Assembly: GCF_003545695.1 (NCBI RefSeq)
Contig: NZ_QUZZ01000007.1
Location: 124,001 to 188,000 of the forward strand
DNA length: 64,000 nucleotides
Direction of reading: 5' to 3'
Source: Taibaiella helva
GTDB lineage: Bacteria; Bacteroidota; Bacteroidia; Chitinophagales; Chitinophagaceae
Shown here: positions 1 to 9,204 of the stretch, piece by piece
How the letters are laid out: each line of letters begins with the position of its first letter
Numbering within the stretch: the first letter of the stretch is position 1
Notes under the pieces: model-generated
Seen by the model: the letters and a program-made list of their open reading frames with translations, nothing else
Databases searched by the model: none
Told to the model about the DNA's origin: nothing
Made by a program: the position numbers and the translations under genes

Positions 1-1
1 C

Positions 2-607
<606 letters not shown>

Positions 608-642
608 GCGGATCAGCGGAGAGAGAAAACATATAGAAAGGA

Positions 643-674
643 AACCCCGGACCTGTGCAGGTCCGGGGCTTTTC
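643..674 (+). terminator. Rho-independent terminator after guaB
   Basis: A GC-rich inverted repeat (ccccggacc at 645-653 against ggtccgggg at 660-668, hexanucleotide loop) is followed by a T-rich tract at 670-678. It lies between the convergent guaB and the gene at 729-2408. An A-run before the stem means it may also work on the minus strand. Confidence 0.85.
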
Positions 675-728
675 TTTGTGTACCTCCGGCAGCAATGTGA
701 CCTTTATACAATGCCTTCGGAAAGATTA

Positions 729-2408
729 TTATTGTTTGGTTACTTTTTGGGTGCCGATCCTTTGGCCATTCAGGGAAGTCGTCAGTATATACGTTCCCGG
801 CGCGAGCTGAGCGAGGTTGTCTGTGCTGATCTGGCAGCTGCCCTTTTTACCTGCTGCCTGGTATTGCCATAGCTGGCGGCCGGTGATGTCTGACAGGCTT
901 TGCAGCAGCTGGCCGTCTTCCTTAAGGAAAAGATTTGTCGTGATCCTATCGCGGAATGGATTGGGGTACGAATTGACCCCGGCTTCGCTGGCGGTAGCCT
1001 TAAGGCTGTTGCCGCATTCCGGATGCAGCGCTACCGGCGCCTGGCCTTTGAAGGCAGCGTCGTTCCATTTATGGAAGGCATGATGGAACCGTCCCTGCAG
1101 GGTCTGGGCATCCGCATCATAATAGGTGGTGTATACGAAATTGGCATGTTCGCTGTTCCTGCTGAAGGCAATACCCGGTTTGATCGCCAGCAGATCGGGC
1201 TGGTAAGGATAGCTGTAATAAGGATACAACTGGGGCGTGTACGCATCGGGAAGCGCAAGATAGTCCGGCTTGCTCAATAAGGTCGTTCCGTCCTCCGTCA
1301 TTTCCAGGGCGATATAGCCATTAAAGCCGCTCAGGTCTGTAGCATACCAGCCTACCATAATCTGTCCGCTCCGTCCGTCGACGGTGCCGGCGCCATAGTA
1401 CAGCGCAGGTGAAAATACCTGGTGCTGGGAAAGCGTAGGTGTATTGCCCAATACACCTGAGTTAACGCTCACGGTAGTGGGGGTTGCGGTGGAATTGTAG
1501 TCGATCAGGCGTACCCATACATTGCTGTTGTCGCTGTAAGTATAGGCCCAGTTTTCCCGCGTATGATGATCGGGACAATCCAGTATGATCCTTGAGCTGG
1601 GTGGCCCGCCGATAGTGTTGATGTCTTCAATAGCGGGCAGGAAGGCAACACCGGCCGGTGCGGCCATTAAAGTGTTCCAGTCTGCTACCGATTCTACAAT
1701 AGCGCCGAGTTTCTGATCGTAATAGGCATAATGCACATTCAGGTCCCCGCTGCTGTGGCTGAACGCAACATCAGGTCCTGTAGCCGATTCTGTGCCGGCC
1801 AGGGTGATGATCTGGCCCCAGGCGCCGCCGTGCCCTGTCATGGTCTGCAGTCCTATCCCTTTATGTTCCCATACAATGGCGACACCATACTGCTTATGGC
1901 AATCCATACGGATACGCCCGTAGTCGGCCGTGTTGTTGGAGAGCTGCATCGATGACTTCAGGACCACGGGGTCGGTCGTGGACATGGTGAGATCGTAAAT
2001 GTCCAGGTAATGGTCATGTCCCAGGGAATAAGCCACCAGGAGATTCATGTTGCCGGTGTACGAATTCCATACGGCGCCCACCTGCATGTCTACAACATCC
2101 ATATAGCGGAATGAGCCCCTGTAGACAATGGCAGAAGGATCGCCGGGATGGCTGAACTGGAAAATAAATTGTCTTATGACAGGACTGCCGCCATCCGACA
2201 GGTACAGGTCTATATTGCCAAACCCCGTCGGTATATTGGATAAGGAATAGTTGGTGGTAGAGGTGGCTGTTTCGAAGGGATCGTTGCCGTTGTAGATGAA
2301 TTCCTGTGCCGAGGGTGAAACGAGTGATTGTGCCCGGAGTGTGGTCACCGGAGCGGCGAGGAAGGGTAGCGATAGGGTTAAGAATAATTTTTTTAAAGGT
2401 TGATGCAT
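729..2408 (-). CDS. Secreted protein with type IX (type A) sorting domain, function unknown
   Basis: A 559-residue exported protein. It has an N-terminal signal peptide (about residues 1-26, cleavage near TLRAQS). The C-terminal domain, from about residue 480, begins YPNPFRDRIT and continues through LSDITGRQLWQY and LAPGTYILTT to QKVTKQ. That is the standard type A sorting domain for the T9SS, which takes cargo across the outer membrane and releases or anchors it at the surface. The central 440 residues are rich in beta-strand-like aromatic and Ser/Thr segments with many short YSDNS or YYDQK-type stretches, as in beta-propeller or lectin-like proteins, but I recognise no catalytic motif. The gene appears to be transcribed alone, facing guaB. 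Confidence 0.85.
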   Translation of the reverse strand: MHQPLKKLFLTLSLPFLAAPVTTLRAQSLVSPSAQEFIYNGNDPFETATSTTNYSLSNIPTGFGNIDLYLSDGGSPVIRQFIFQFSHPGDPSAIVYRGSFRYMDVVDMQVGAVWNSYTGNMNLLVAYSLGHDHYLDIYDLTMSTTDPVVLKSSMQLSNNTADYGRIRMDCHKQYGVAIVWEHKGIGLQTMTGHGGAWGQIITLAGTESATGPDVAFSHSSGDLNVHYAYYDQKLGAIVESVADWNTLMAAPAGVAFLPAIEDINTIGGPPSSRIILDCPDHHTRENWAYTYSDNSNVWVRLIDYNSTATPTTVSVNSGVLGNTPTLSQHQVFSPALYYGAGTVDGRSGQIMVGWYATDLSGFNGYIALEMTEDGTTLLSKPDYLALPDAYTPQLYPYYSYPYQPDLLAIKPGIAFSRNSEHANFVYTTYYDADAQTLQGRFHHAFHKWNDAAFKGQAPVALHPECGNSLKATASEAGVNSYPNPFRDRITTNLFLKEDGQLLQSLSDITGRQLWQYQAAGKKGSCQISTDNLAQLAPGTYILTTSLNGQRIGTQKVTKQ

Positions 2409-2776
2409 CAGAAAAAGGATTTAAATGAAGAGATATGGAGCGAAATCTGCTCCGTGCATTCATCGATAGCATGGCCAATGCTTTTCGTAATGGCGTTCCG
2501 GCCGGCCTCCTTCCCGGTAGTATTCAATGTTTGGTATGTCAAAGCTTCCTGATGGCGCTTCCCGTAAAGATGCTTGCTGCAGCTCACTTTTGGGATAGGT
2601 TTTTGAGGAACGATGGAATATTGTTTATGAGCCTGAGGATATAATTTTTTTAATCATAAAATGGATCAGGGATGAAGATGCCCGTTAACCATATCAGCAG
2701 GCAAGGGCAGGGACAAAAAGACAAGGGACTGTCCGCAAGCCGGACAGTCCCTTGTCTTTTATAAGTAAGCGGTATG
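2409..2776. other. Intergenic region, upstream of the T9SS cargo gene
   Basis: This gap of about 370 bases holds the leader and presumed promoter of the minus-strand gene ending at 729, plus the terminator of the next minus-strand gene (2716-2760). Short reading frames here have no codon pattern or motif to support them, and I saw no repeat or RNA gene. Confidence 0.5.
2716..2760 (-). terminator. Rho-independent terminator of the DUF885 gene
   Basis: A perfect 20-bp inverted repeat (2716-2735 against 2741-2760) has a 5-base loop. It begins with an A-run on the plus strand, which gives a U-tract for minus-strand transcripts, and ends with a T-run on the plus strand. It sits 17 bases past the stop of the gene at 2777 and could stop transcription in both directions. 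Confidence 0.9.
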
Positions 2777-4549
2777 CTATTGCTGCAGCATCAGCTCGCT
2801 GATGTATTTCACCGGTGCGCTGCCATAGCTCAGGAATTGCTCGTGGAAGGCGCGCAGGTCAAATTTGTTGCCCAGGCGCTGCTTCATCGCTTCCCTTAAA
2901 TTGTAGATCGCCTGGTAGCCGCTGTAATAGCTGGTAAGCTGCACATTGGTCACGCTTACCCGTTTCCATTTGCCTTCCGCTTCGGCCTGCTGCTGAAAGG
3001 CTTCTTTGGTCAGCAGGTGCAGGGCTTCTTCTTTGCTCATCTGCCCGGCATGCACGCTATAGTCCAGGATGGTATTGCATACGGTGCGCAGATGCCATTT
3101 ATACCACATCAGCCACATTTCGGGCTCATTGTTGCCATAGCCGTTTTCGAGCATCATTTGTTCTGTATACACGGCCCATCCTTCTATCATAGCGCCGTTG
3201 CCGAAGATCGATTTGATGATGCTGGGCGAGCGGTTGGCATATACCAGCTGGGTATAGTGCCCCGGTATGGCCTCATGGATGTTCAGTATCTGGAGGATGT
3301 AGTGGTTGTATTCTCTCAGGTAGCTTTCCGCTTTGGCGGCGGGCCATCCGGCCAGGCTTCCTACGTTGTAATAAGTATTGCCGCCCTTGTCGTAGGGCCC
3401 GGGCGCGCTGATGGAGGCGCCGGCGACACCGGCCATATAAGCGGGCTCTTTGCGGATCACCAGCGGTTTGGTCGAGTCGATATCCAGCAGGTTCTTTTCC
3501 CGGATGAAGCGGATCAGCTGGGGGATCTGCTTTTCGATGGCGGCCTGGAATTCATCGGGCTTTACATGATTGGCCGAAAGGGTGTCGATCATTTTGCCGA
3601 TCAGCTCCAGGATATCGGCAGGGGCTGTTGTGCTGCCGAAATATTTTGGCCAGAGCTCACGGCTGATACGGGCCATCTCTCCATGCAGGTAGTGCTTGCG
3701 GGCCACGGCTGCAGCATAAGTCTGTTCTGCGGTAAGCGAAGACTGGATCTCGTATCTGAACTTGTCTTCGTATAAGGCTTTGCCCAGGCGGAAATCACGC
3801 GGTGTATAGTTTTTCCAGCTTTTCAGGTGAGCGGTATACGCTTTTACAGCGGCGGCAGCCTTTAGCGCCGACTGGCGCATGTTGTCCTTTTCCTGCGGTG
3901 TAAAGTCAGCCTTTGCCAGGGAATCGATAAAGTCTTTTTCCAGCACATAGAGGCCGCCCTCGTTCTGATCGATACCCAGCTGCTTCAGCTCGGCAACCGG
4001 ATTCCTGAGCTGTTGCTTTGCCGCTTCGTAATAAGCGGGTATCTGCTGTATCCTGCTGTAGCAATCGGTGAGCCTGCTTTTCAGCGGCGCGTAATTTTCC
4101 GACAGCATAAAAGCGATAAGACCGGTAACATTATAAGCAGAGGGATTCCATTCTCCCTCTTTCAGGGTCTGAAGGCTCCACTGCCGTGACAGCAGGTAAT
4201 TTTCGATCATCCGGTAGTCCGTCTGGTGCGAAGGCGTAAGCCGGGCCGGGTCAAAGGCTTTAAGGCGATCCAGCTGTGCCGTGTAGAATGCCAGGCTGGC
4301 CTTTTTTGTGGCCTCATCGGGAATAGTGAGCTTCGCATCGTACTTGTGATAGCCCATTTGCGTAGCCCATTCGGGTTCCTGCGCCCACAACGCTTCTTCA
4401 AACTGGCTGCAGTAGCTTTTAAAGCCGGCATTGACCGGATCGTCGGCGACAGCATTGCGCTGCGTGTCTTTGTTACCGGTGCCGCCGCCGTTACAGGCGG
4501 TAAAAGCCACCAGTGGAAAGGAAAGATACAGTAATGTCTTTTTTATCAT
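2777..4549 (-). CDS. DUF885 family lipoprotein, putative zinc metallohydrolase
   Basis: A 590-residue lipoprotein of the DUF885 family. The N-terminus is MIKKTLLYLSFPLVAFTAC, a signal peptide ending in a lipobox with Cys19, so it is probably anchored in an outer-leaflet or periplasmic membrane. I chose the ATG at 4549 because it places the signal peptide correctly; an in-frame start 30 bases upstream adds ten residues before it. The family signature HEAIPGHYTQ lies at residues 425-434. His425, Glu426 and His431 are the likely metal and catalytic residues, resembling a gluzincin peptidase site. Some characterised relatives are peptidases or deacylases, but the substrate here cannot be inferred. 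A strong terminator follows the stop. Confidence 0.85.
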   Translation of the reverse strand: MIKKTLLYLSFPLVAFTACNGGGTGNKDTQRNAVADDPVNAGFKSYCSQFEEALWAQEPEWATQMGYHKYDAKLTIPDEATKKASLAFYTAQLDRLKAFDPARLTPSHQTDYRMIENYLLSRQWSLQTLKEGEWNPSAYNVTGLIAFMLSENYAPLKSRLTDCYSRIQQIPAYYEAAKQQLRNPVAELKQLGIDQNEGGLYVLEKDFIDSLAKADFTPQEKDNMRQSALKAAAAVKAYTAHLKSWKNYTPRDFRLGKALYEDKFRYEIQSSLTAEQTYAAAVARKHYLHGEMARISRELWPKYFGSTTAPADILELIGKMIDTLSANHVKPDEFQAAIEKQIPQLIRFIREKNLLDIDSTKPLVIRKEPAYMAGVAGASISAPGPYDKGGNTYYNVGSLAGWPAAKAESYLREYNHYILQILNIHEAIPGHYTQLVYANRSPSIIKSIFGNGAMIEGWAVYTEQMMLENGYGNNEPEMWLMWYKWHLRTVCNTILDYSVHAGQMSKEEALHLLTKEAFQQQAEAEGKWKRVSVTNVQLTSYYSGYQAIYNLREAMKQRLGNKFDLRAFHEQFLSYGSAPVKYISELMLQQ

Positions 4550-4674
4550 AAACCGTTTAATGAATTGAGAAGATAGCAATAGCCGAAGGGCAAAGCATTG
4601 TTGCCCCGCTGCTGCGAAGATAATAAAGTCGGTTGTGGAACAGGAAGCTGTTTTATGTCATACGGTGAAACCGT

Positions 4675-5538
4675 CTATTGCATAAAGCTGCGGATATAGC
4701 CATTGACCTGCTGCGCTTTTTCCCATTGCAGGAAATGGCCGCATTGTGAAATAAGGTGCACTTCCGCCTGCTGGAAATGTACGGCAGTCGACTCCGCCAG
4801 CTTTTTGGTCGAGATGGGATGGATAAACCGGTTGGGGATCAGGTTATCCCGTTCTCCGAAAAGGATAAGCACCGGTAGCGCGATATCGCCCAGCTGATCG
4901 AATACCGGCTCGTCGAGCATGGCATTGATGCAGCGGTCGATCATATAGCGGTAGTGCGAGCGGTCCTGCAGCTTCATCAGGTCTACCAGCTGCTGCGTGA
5001 AGGCCGGCGCATTATCGGGCATGATGTAGAAGCTGTTCTGTATCGCTTTGCGCAGGCTGTTCTCTTCATTGCTTACCAGGTCGACAAAGTACATGGTATT
5101 GCGGTACAGGCTCTTTTCCCATTCATTAAAGGTCTCGAAGCCTGCCGGTGCGCACAGGATCAGCCCTTTCAGCATGTCGGGATGCAGTTGGGCAAACGTA
5201 AGGCATATTTGTCCGCCCATAGAGTGGCCGGCAAGGTAAAGGTTCTTCAGCTTTTTCTTTTGGACGAAATCGCAGATCGCTTCTGCGAAAAAATGCATGC
5301 TGTAAGGATATTCGCCTGTAGAAGAAAGACCGTTGCCCGGCAGGTCGATGGCAATACAGCGATGGTATTGGCTCAGGTATTCGATATTCCGGCTCCATCC
5401 CAGCAGGGAATGGCCCAGCCCATGCACGAAAAGAATAGTCGTATCTCCCTTACCTTCATCCACATAAGCAATTTCTACAGCGTCATGTAATATTTTCTGG
5501 CGATGGACCGGGTAAGGATAGCTAACGTTTGCCGTCAT
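4675..5538 (-). CDS. Alpha/beta-fold hydrolase
   Basis: A 287-residue cytoplasmic alpha/beta hydrolase. The oxyanion-hole segment FVHGLGHSLLGW follows the first core strand. The nucleophile elbow GHSMGGQ puts the serine at residue 106. GERDNLIP supplies the acid at Asp231 and SQCGHF the histidine at His268. The triad is therefore complete and the protein should be active as an esterase, lipase or C-C hydrolase. Length is normal for the family. Neighbours on the same strand (SpoIIM-like membrane protein, penicillin-acylase-like enzyme) do not define a pathway, so the substrate is unknown. Confidence 0.9.
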   Translation of the reverse strand: MTANVSYPYPVHRQKILHDAVEIAYVDEGKGDTTILFVHGLGHSLLGWSRNIEYLSQYHRCIAIDLPGNGLSSTGEYPYSMHFFAEAICDFVQKKKLKNLYLAGHSMGGQICLTFAQLHPDMLKGLILCAPAGFETFNEWEKSLYRNTMYFVDLVSNEENSLRKAIQNSFYIMPDNAPAFTQQLVDLMKLQDRSHYRYMIDRCINAMLDEPVFDQLGDIALPVLILFGERDNLIPNRFIHPISTKKLAESTAVHFQQAEVHLISQCGHFLQWEKAQQVNGYIRSFMQ

Positions 5539-5610
5539 GATCGTGAATTAGTGAACAATCTTGCCCCTGGGGCAACAGGCTGCAAATGTAATAAACGCGA
5601 CAGGATTTGT

Positions 5611-6576
5611 TTATTTCTTTTCTGTTGCCGGTCCGGACAGGCCGCGCCGGTACACTTTGCGGGGATACAGGATATAGTACCAGACGATAAAGGCCAGCGA
5701 AGCCAAAAGGATCAGCAGGCTTAAAGCAACCGGCATACCGGTATGTCGGGTAACATAGCCCTCAAAGAAGGCGGCAACACATAGTATAGGAATCAGCGAT
5801 ACCATGATCTTGATGCCGTCCCTGGCGCCCCGCTTGAACGATACGATACGGGAATAGGTACGGGGAAACAGGATGGAATTGCCCATGACCATGCCGGCGC
5901 CGCCCCCGAGAATGATCGCGGAGATCTCGAGCGTACCATGGACAAAGACGACGAGTATCGACCGGAAGCCGAGATTGTGCGCAAAGAACATCTGCTCAAA
6001 GGAGCCCAGCATCAGGCCGTTGCTGAAGAGCACGTAGAGCGTGCCTAAGGAGCAGAAGATGCCCAGGGTAAAGCTCATCAGCACCACTTTAATATTGTTC
6101 CAGGCAATGGTCAGGAACATGATCAGCTCGTTCTGGGATTTATAGACGCCGAAGGGATCGCCTTTGGCGATGTTCTCTTCCGTCATATTCACGTAACTAT
6201 CGCCCAGTATGCTGCGGATAAAGGTCGGGTCCTGCCAGGAAGAAAAGGCGCCCATAGCCACGAAGGCCATAAAAAAGAGAAAGGCGAAGAGCAGCACTTT
6301 CCGGTTGCGATACAGGATCAGGGGTAGCTCGGTGCCGAAGAACAGGAAGAGCCGGTTGCTTTTTTCTTTCTTGTTCTTATAGATGGAAAGGTAAATGCCG
6401 GCAGCAATGCTGTTGATATATTTGACCGTTTTGCTGAAGGGATAATGCGTCTTGGCATAGCCCAGGTCGTCGACCAGGTAGGTGAAGCGTTTCGCCAGCT
6501 CGTCGGGGTCTTCGGTCTCCTGCTGGTAGCTGTCCCAGCGTTCCTTATTCTGTTTGATAAATTGTCCTTCGCGCAT
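5611..6576 (-). CDS. Stage II sporulation protein M (SpoIIM/DUF95) family membrane protein
   Basis: A 321-residue multi-pass membrane protein of the SpoIIM family. The ATG at 6576 starts MREGQFIKQNKERW, the usual beginning in Bacteroidota members; a TTG five codons upstream is less likely. A soluble helical region of roughly 100 residues is followed by several hydrophobic segments, including ones around VLLFAFLFFMAFVAMGAF, NIKVVLMSFTLGIFCSL and the last 50 residues. The conserved HGTLEISAIILGGGAGM core is present. Sporulating Firmicutes use SpoIIM in engulfment, but Bacteroidota do not sporulate. The homologues there are usually found with RDD, DUF4129 and MoxR genes, and none of those is present here. 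Role unknown. Confidence 0.85.
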   Translation of the reverse strand: MREGQFIKQNKERWDSYQQETEDPDELAKRFTYLVDDLGYAKTHYPFSKTVKYINSIAAGIYLSIYKNKKEKSNRLFLFFGTELPLILYRNRKVLLFAFLFFMAFVAMGAFSSWQDPTFIRSILGDSYVNMTEENIAKGDPFGVYKSQNELIMFLTIAWNNIKVVLMSFTLGIFCSLGTLYVLFSNGLMLGSFEQMFFAHNLGFRSILVVFVHGTLEISAIILGGGAGMVMGNSILFPRTYSRIVSFKRGARDGIKIMVSLIPILCVAAFFEGYVTRHTGMPVALSLLILLASLAFIVWYYILYPRKVYRRGLSGPATEKK

Positions 6577-6655
6577 GAAATGGATCAGCAATTTGCCGGC
6601 AAATTACGACGGCTGGTGAACAGGATCAAATTCTTCCGGATCAGGAAGCGACAGA

Positions 6656-9028
6656 TCACCTGGATGTAAAGGTTATCGGGTAATATTTGCCGGCTACCCA
6701 ATAGTCGAGAAAGCTGGCATAATACTTGCTCCCGGGGTTGCCCGATTGTCCTCCCGGGTAAACACCGTAGGCTTCTATCCCGTCCGGCCTCATCTTGACG
6801 ATCATGCGCCAGCTGGGGCCGTGGTCATGTTTCATCGCATTAATGGTATTGCCCCAGCCTCCCGTTTTCAGCTGCTCAAAGCTGAACGCAGGCAGCCGCG
6901 CCAAATGGGTGACCGATGTGTTTTTCACGCGGTACCAGGCAGCTCCTCCGCTGTTCTCCAAACTTTTGATGCTGTCCAGCGTTTGCTTATAGCTAAGTGC
7001 CAGCATTTCTTTAAGACCTTCCTTTTCCGGCGTTGTTATGTCATCGTAATATTTTGAAACGGAATCGGAGAGCAGCAATTGCATCGTCCTTTCCGAAGAA
7101 GGGTAGAGCTTGTCGGGAAAACTACGGAACTCGTCTTTCCAGATGTTGTTGTACAGGAAAGCATACCAAAGCTGGAAGAAAGTAGCTTCGACACTTTCGG
7201 CGCCCAGCTCGTTGTGATAACCGGGCGAAGGGCCTGCATCCCTGAGGCTGGTCGGTGGTTTCATCAGGCCCGAAAGCATATAGGACAGATAGCTCCAGCT
7301 GTTGTTCTGCAATGCCATCATCCTGCCGGCATCCTGCTTCAGGCTGTCGTCGTCCAGGAAGTGATTAATCTCCCAGCTTCTGAACTCTGCAAAATCGCCG
7401 TTGTACCAGTAGGGATAGCTGTCGTCGGTTACTGCCTGGTTGGCGCTGGCCAGGTAACCCTGCGGCGGATTGAGCACATGAGGATTTTCCCGCATGGGTA
7501 TGGTGTCGCCCCAGAGCGTCGCCGATATGTCTCCGCGCATTACATATTTACCCTGGTCTTTCCACTTGTTGATAAAGCGTCCCTGTCCCCAGAGGGCGAT
7601 ATTGCCCCGCCTGTCGGTATAAATAAAATTCTGGGCCGGGCATTCGAAATGCTGTATGCCGGCTACAAATTCTTCATAGTTGCGGGCCCGGTTGTACAGG
7701 TATACCGACAGCAGCTCGTTGGTTCCTCGGTGTGCCATCCAGGTTACCGCCAGCATCTTGCCGCTGCCCGAAGGCTCAGGAAAGTGTTCGTCATAGATGA
7801 CCGGACCGTGAACAGTAAAGCGTACGGTATCGATAAAAGGGTTGTCCTTTCCTTTGATATAGATGGCTTCGCGGCGCTCGTTGAAAGGGATTTCTTTGCC
7901 ATCGAAAACATACAGGCGCGGATCGGTGCTTTTGATCTCGTAATAATCCTTGACATCACGGTAATTGTTGGTCACACCCCAGCTGATGCTGTCGTTGAAC
8001 CCGATGATAATGCCCGGTGCGCCCGGAATGGATACACCGTAGCAATTGATGCCGGGCGCCGTCAGCTGGACCTCGTACCATATGGAAGGCAGGTTGAGCC
8101 CAAGATGCGGATCATTGCAGAGTATCGCTGCGCTGTCGGAGGTACGCGCCCCGCTCAGCGCCCAGTTATTGGAGCCGATACCGGAAGCGCTTTTGATGAT
8201 GGCGGCCGCATTGCGCGCTGTATCGCCTTTCGTGCGTGCCGTATCGAAGCGGCTAAAGAGCTGGCCGGCGGGCACAGCCGGTACGGCAAGCGAAGCCGGA
8301 GCAAAGGCGGTGCCTGCAGGGATCACAGTTTTGCTGTCCTTTATTTTTTCGGGAAAGAGATTGTTGAGCTCAGCGGCAGGCAGCGCATCGTGCAGGTAGC
8401 TCATGGCAATATCGTCGATGTTGCCGGTAAGGTCGTCGGCCATATACTTCAGCAGCAACGCACATTTCAGGTTGGTCCAGGATTCGGGGGCAAAGCCCAT
8501 CAGCTTGTACTCGATGGGATAATCCTGGTAGCGCAGCCGGCTGATGTACAGGTTCACACCTGCGGTATAGGCATTGAGGATCTTTTTGGTGACGGGATCG
8601 GCTTCCATTGTCTTCAGCGAGTTCTCAGCCGCCCACACCATGCCTTTGCGGCGTTGCCTGCGGTCAAAATCAAATGCCTTCTCACCTGCTACTTCGCTGA
8701 TCCTTCCGGCAGCGGCACGGGTCTGCATATCCATTTGCCACAGGCGATAATAAGCATGCAGAAAGCCCTGGGCTTTGTACAGGTCTTCATCGCTGGCCGC
8801 CCGGATATGCGGCACCAGCCTTTCGTCGAGGCTGACGCTTAATGGTCCCGAGGCTTTCCAGGGCAGTGCGGGTGGGGCGGTTTGCGCCACCGGTTCGGCA
8901 TTGGCCCAGAAACCTTTTACGGGATCAAGCAGCTTGCCCAGGGCAGGAACCGAGCCCAGCGGCCGGTTCAGCAGCAGGATCCAGGCCAGGCAGCAGGCCA
9001 GCGCGAGAAAGAAGATGAAGAAACGCAT
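6656..9028 (-). CDS. Penicillin acylase family protein (Ntn hydrolase)
   Basis: A 790-residue exported member of the penicillin amidase family, which cleaves amide bonds in N-acyl compounds such as beta-lactams or acyl-homoserine lactones. The N-terminal hydrophobic stretch MRFFIFFLALACCLAWILLL is a signal anchor or signal peptide. The precursor layout is alpha chain, spacer, beta chain. The autocatalytic nucleophile is Ser286 in GIGSNNWALSG, followed by the family pattern CNDPHLGLNLPSIWYE and FNDSISWGVTN. The C-terminal GQSGNPGSKYYASFLDYW is also conserved. All processing residues that I can check are present, so it should mature normally in the periplasm. It ends 79 bases before the SpoIIM-like gene and may be cotranscribed with it. 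Substrate unknown; quorum-signal degradation is possible but not shown. Confidence 0.92.
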   Translation of the reverse strand: MRFFIFFLALACCLAWILLLNRPLGSVPALGKLLDPVKGFWANAEPVAQTAPPALPWKASGPLSVSLDERLVPHIRAASDEDLYKAQGFLHAYYRLWQMDMQTRAAAGRISEVAGEKAFDFDRRQRRKGMVWAAENSLKTMEADPVTKKILNAYTAGVNLYISRLRYQDYPIEYKLMGFAPESWTNLKCALLLKYMADDLTGNIDDIAMSYLHDALPAAELNNLFPEKIKDSKTVIPAGTAFAPASLAVPAVPAGQLFSRFDTARTKGDTARNAAAIIKSASGIGSNNWALSGARTSDSAAILCNDPHLGLNLPSIWYEVQLTAPGINCYGVSIPGAPGIIIGFNDSISWGVTNNYRDVKDYYEIKSTDPRLYVFDGKEIPFNERREAIYIKGKDNPFIDTVRFTVHGPVIYDEHFPEPSGSGKMLAVTWMAHRGTNELLSVYLYNRARNYEEFVAGIQHFECPAQNFIYTDRRGNIALWGQGRFINKWKDQGKYVMRGDISATLWGDTIPMRENPHVLNPPQGYLASANQAVTDDSYPYWYNGDFAEFRSWEINHFLDDDSLKQDAGRMMALQNNSWSYLSYMLSGLMKPPTSLRDAGPSPGYHNELGAESVEATFFQLWYAFLYNNIWKDEFRSFPDKLYPSSERTMQLLLSDSVSKYYDDITTPEKEGLKEMLALSYKQTLDSIKSLENSGGAAWYRVKNTSVTHLARLPAFSFEQLKTGGWGNTINAMKHDHGPSWRMIVKMRPDGIEAYGVYPGGQSGNPGSKYYASFLDYWVAGKYYPITFTSR

Positions 9029-9178
9029 ACAGCAGTAAAGTTAATCATAAACTAAATATCATGTTTGCGCACCTTTGCGGACAGAAGGCCTCGCCCGCTA
9101 TGGACTTCCGGTGAGGGGCGACTCCGTTAAATCTATGCGGATGCTTGTTAAAAACAATAGGGTGTCGGTGCCAGAACC

Positions 9179-9186
9179 TACATTTG
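9179..9186 (+). promoter_or_regulatory. Possible -7 promoter element of the TonB-dependent receptor gene
   Basis: TACATTTG matches the Bacteroidota -7 consensus TAnnTTTG exactly and lies 18 bases before the ATG at 9205. No TTG is placed at the usual 19-21 base spacing upstream, so this remains a weak call. Confidence 0.3.
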
Positions 9187-9204
9187 TAGCCCACATCGAC
9201 CGGC

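Noticed and set aside
7079-8842. 587-codon open frame on the plus strand
   Set aside because: It lies entirely antisense to the penicillin-acylase gene, whose motifs are complete. The translated sequence has no domain pattern and is explained by the codon bias of the real gene.
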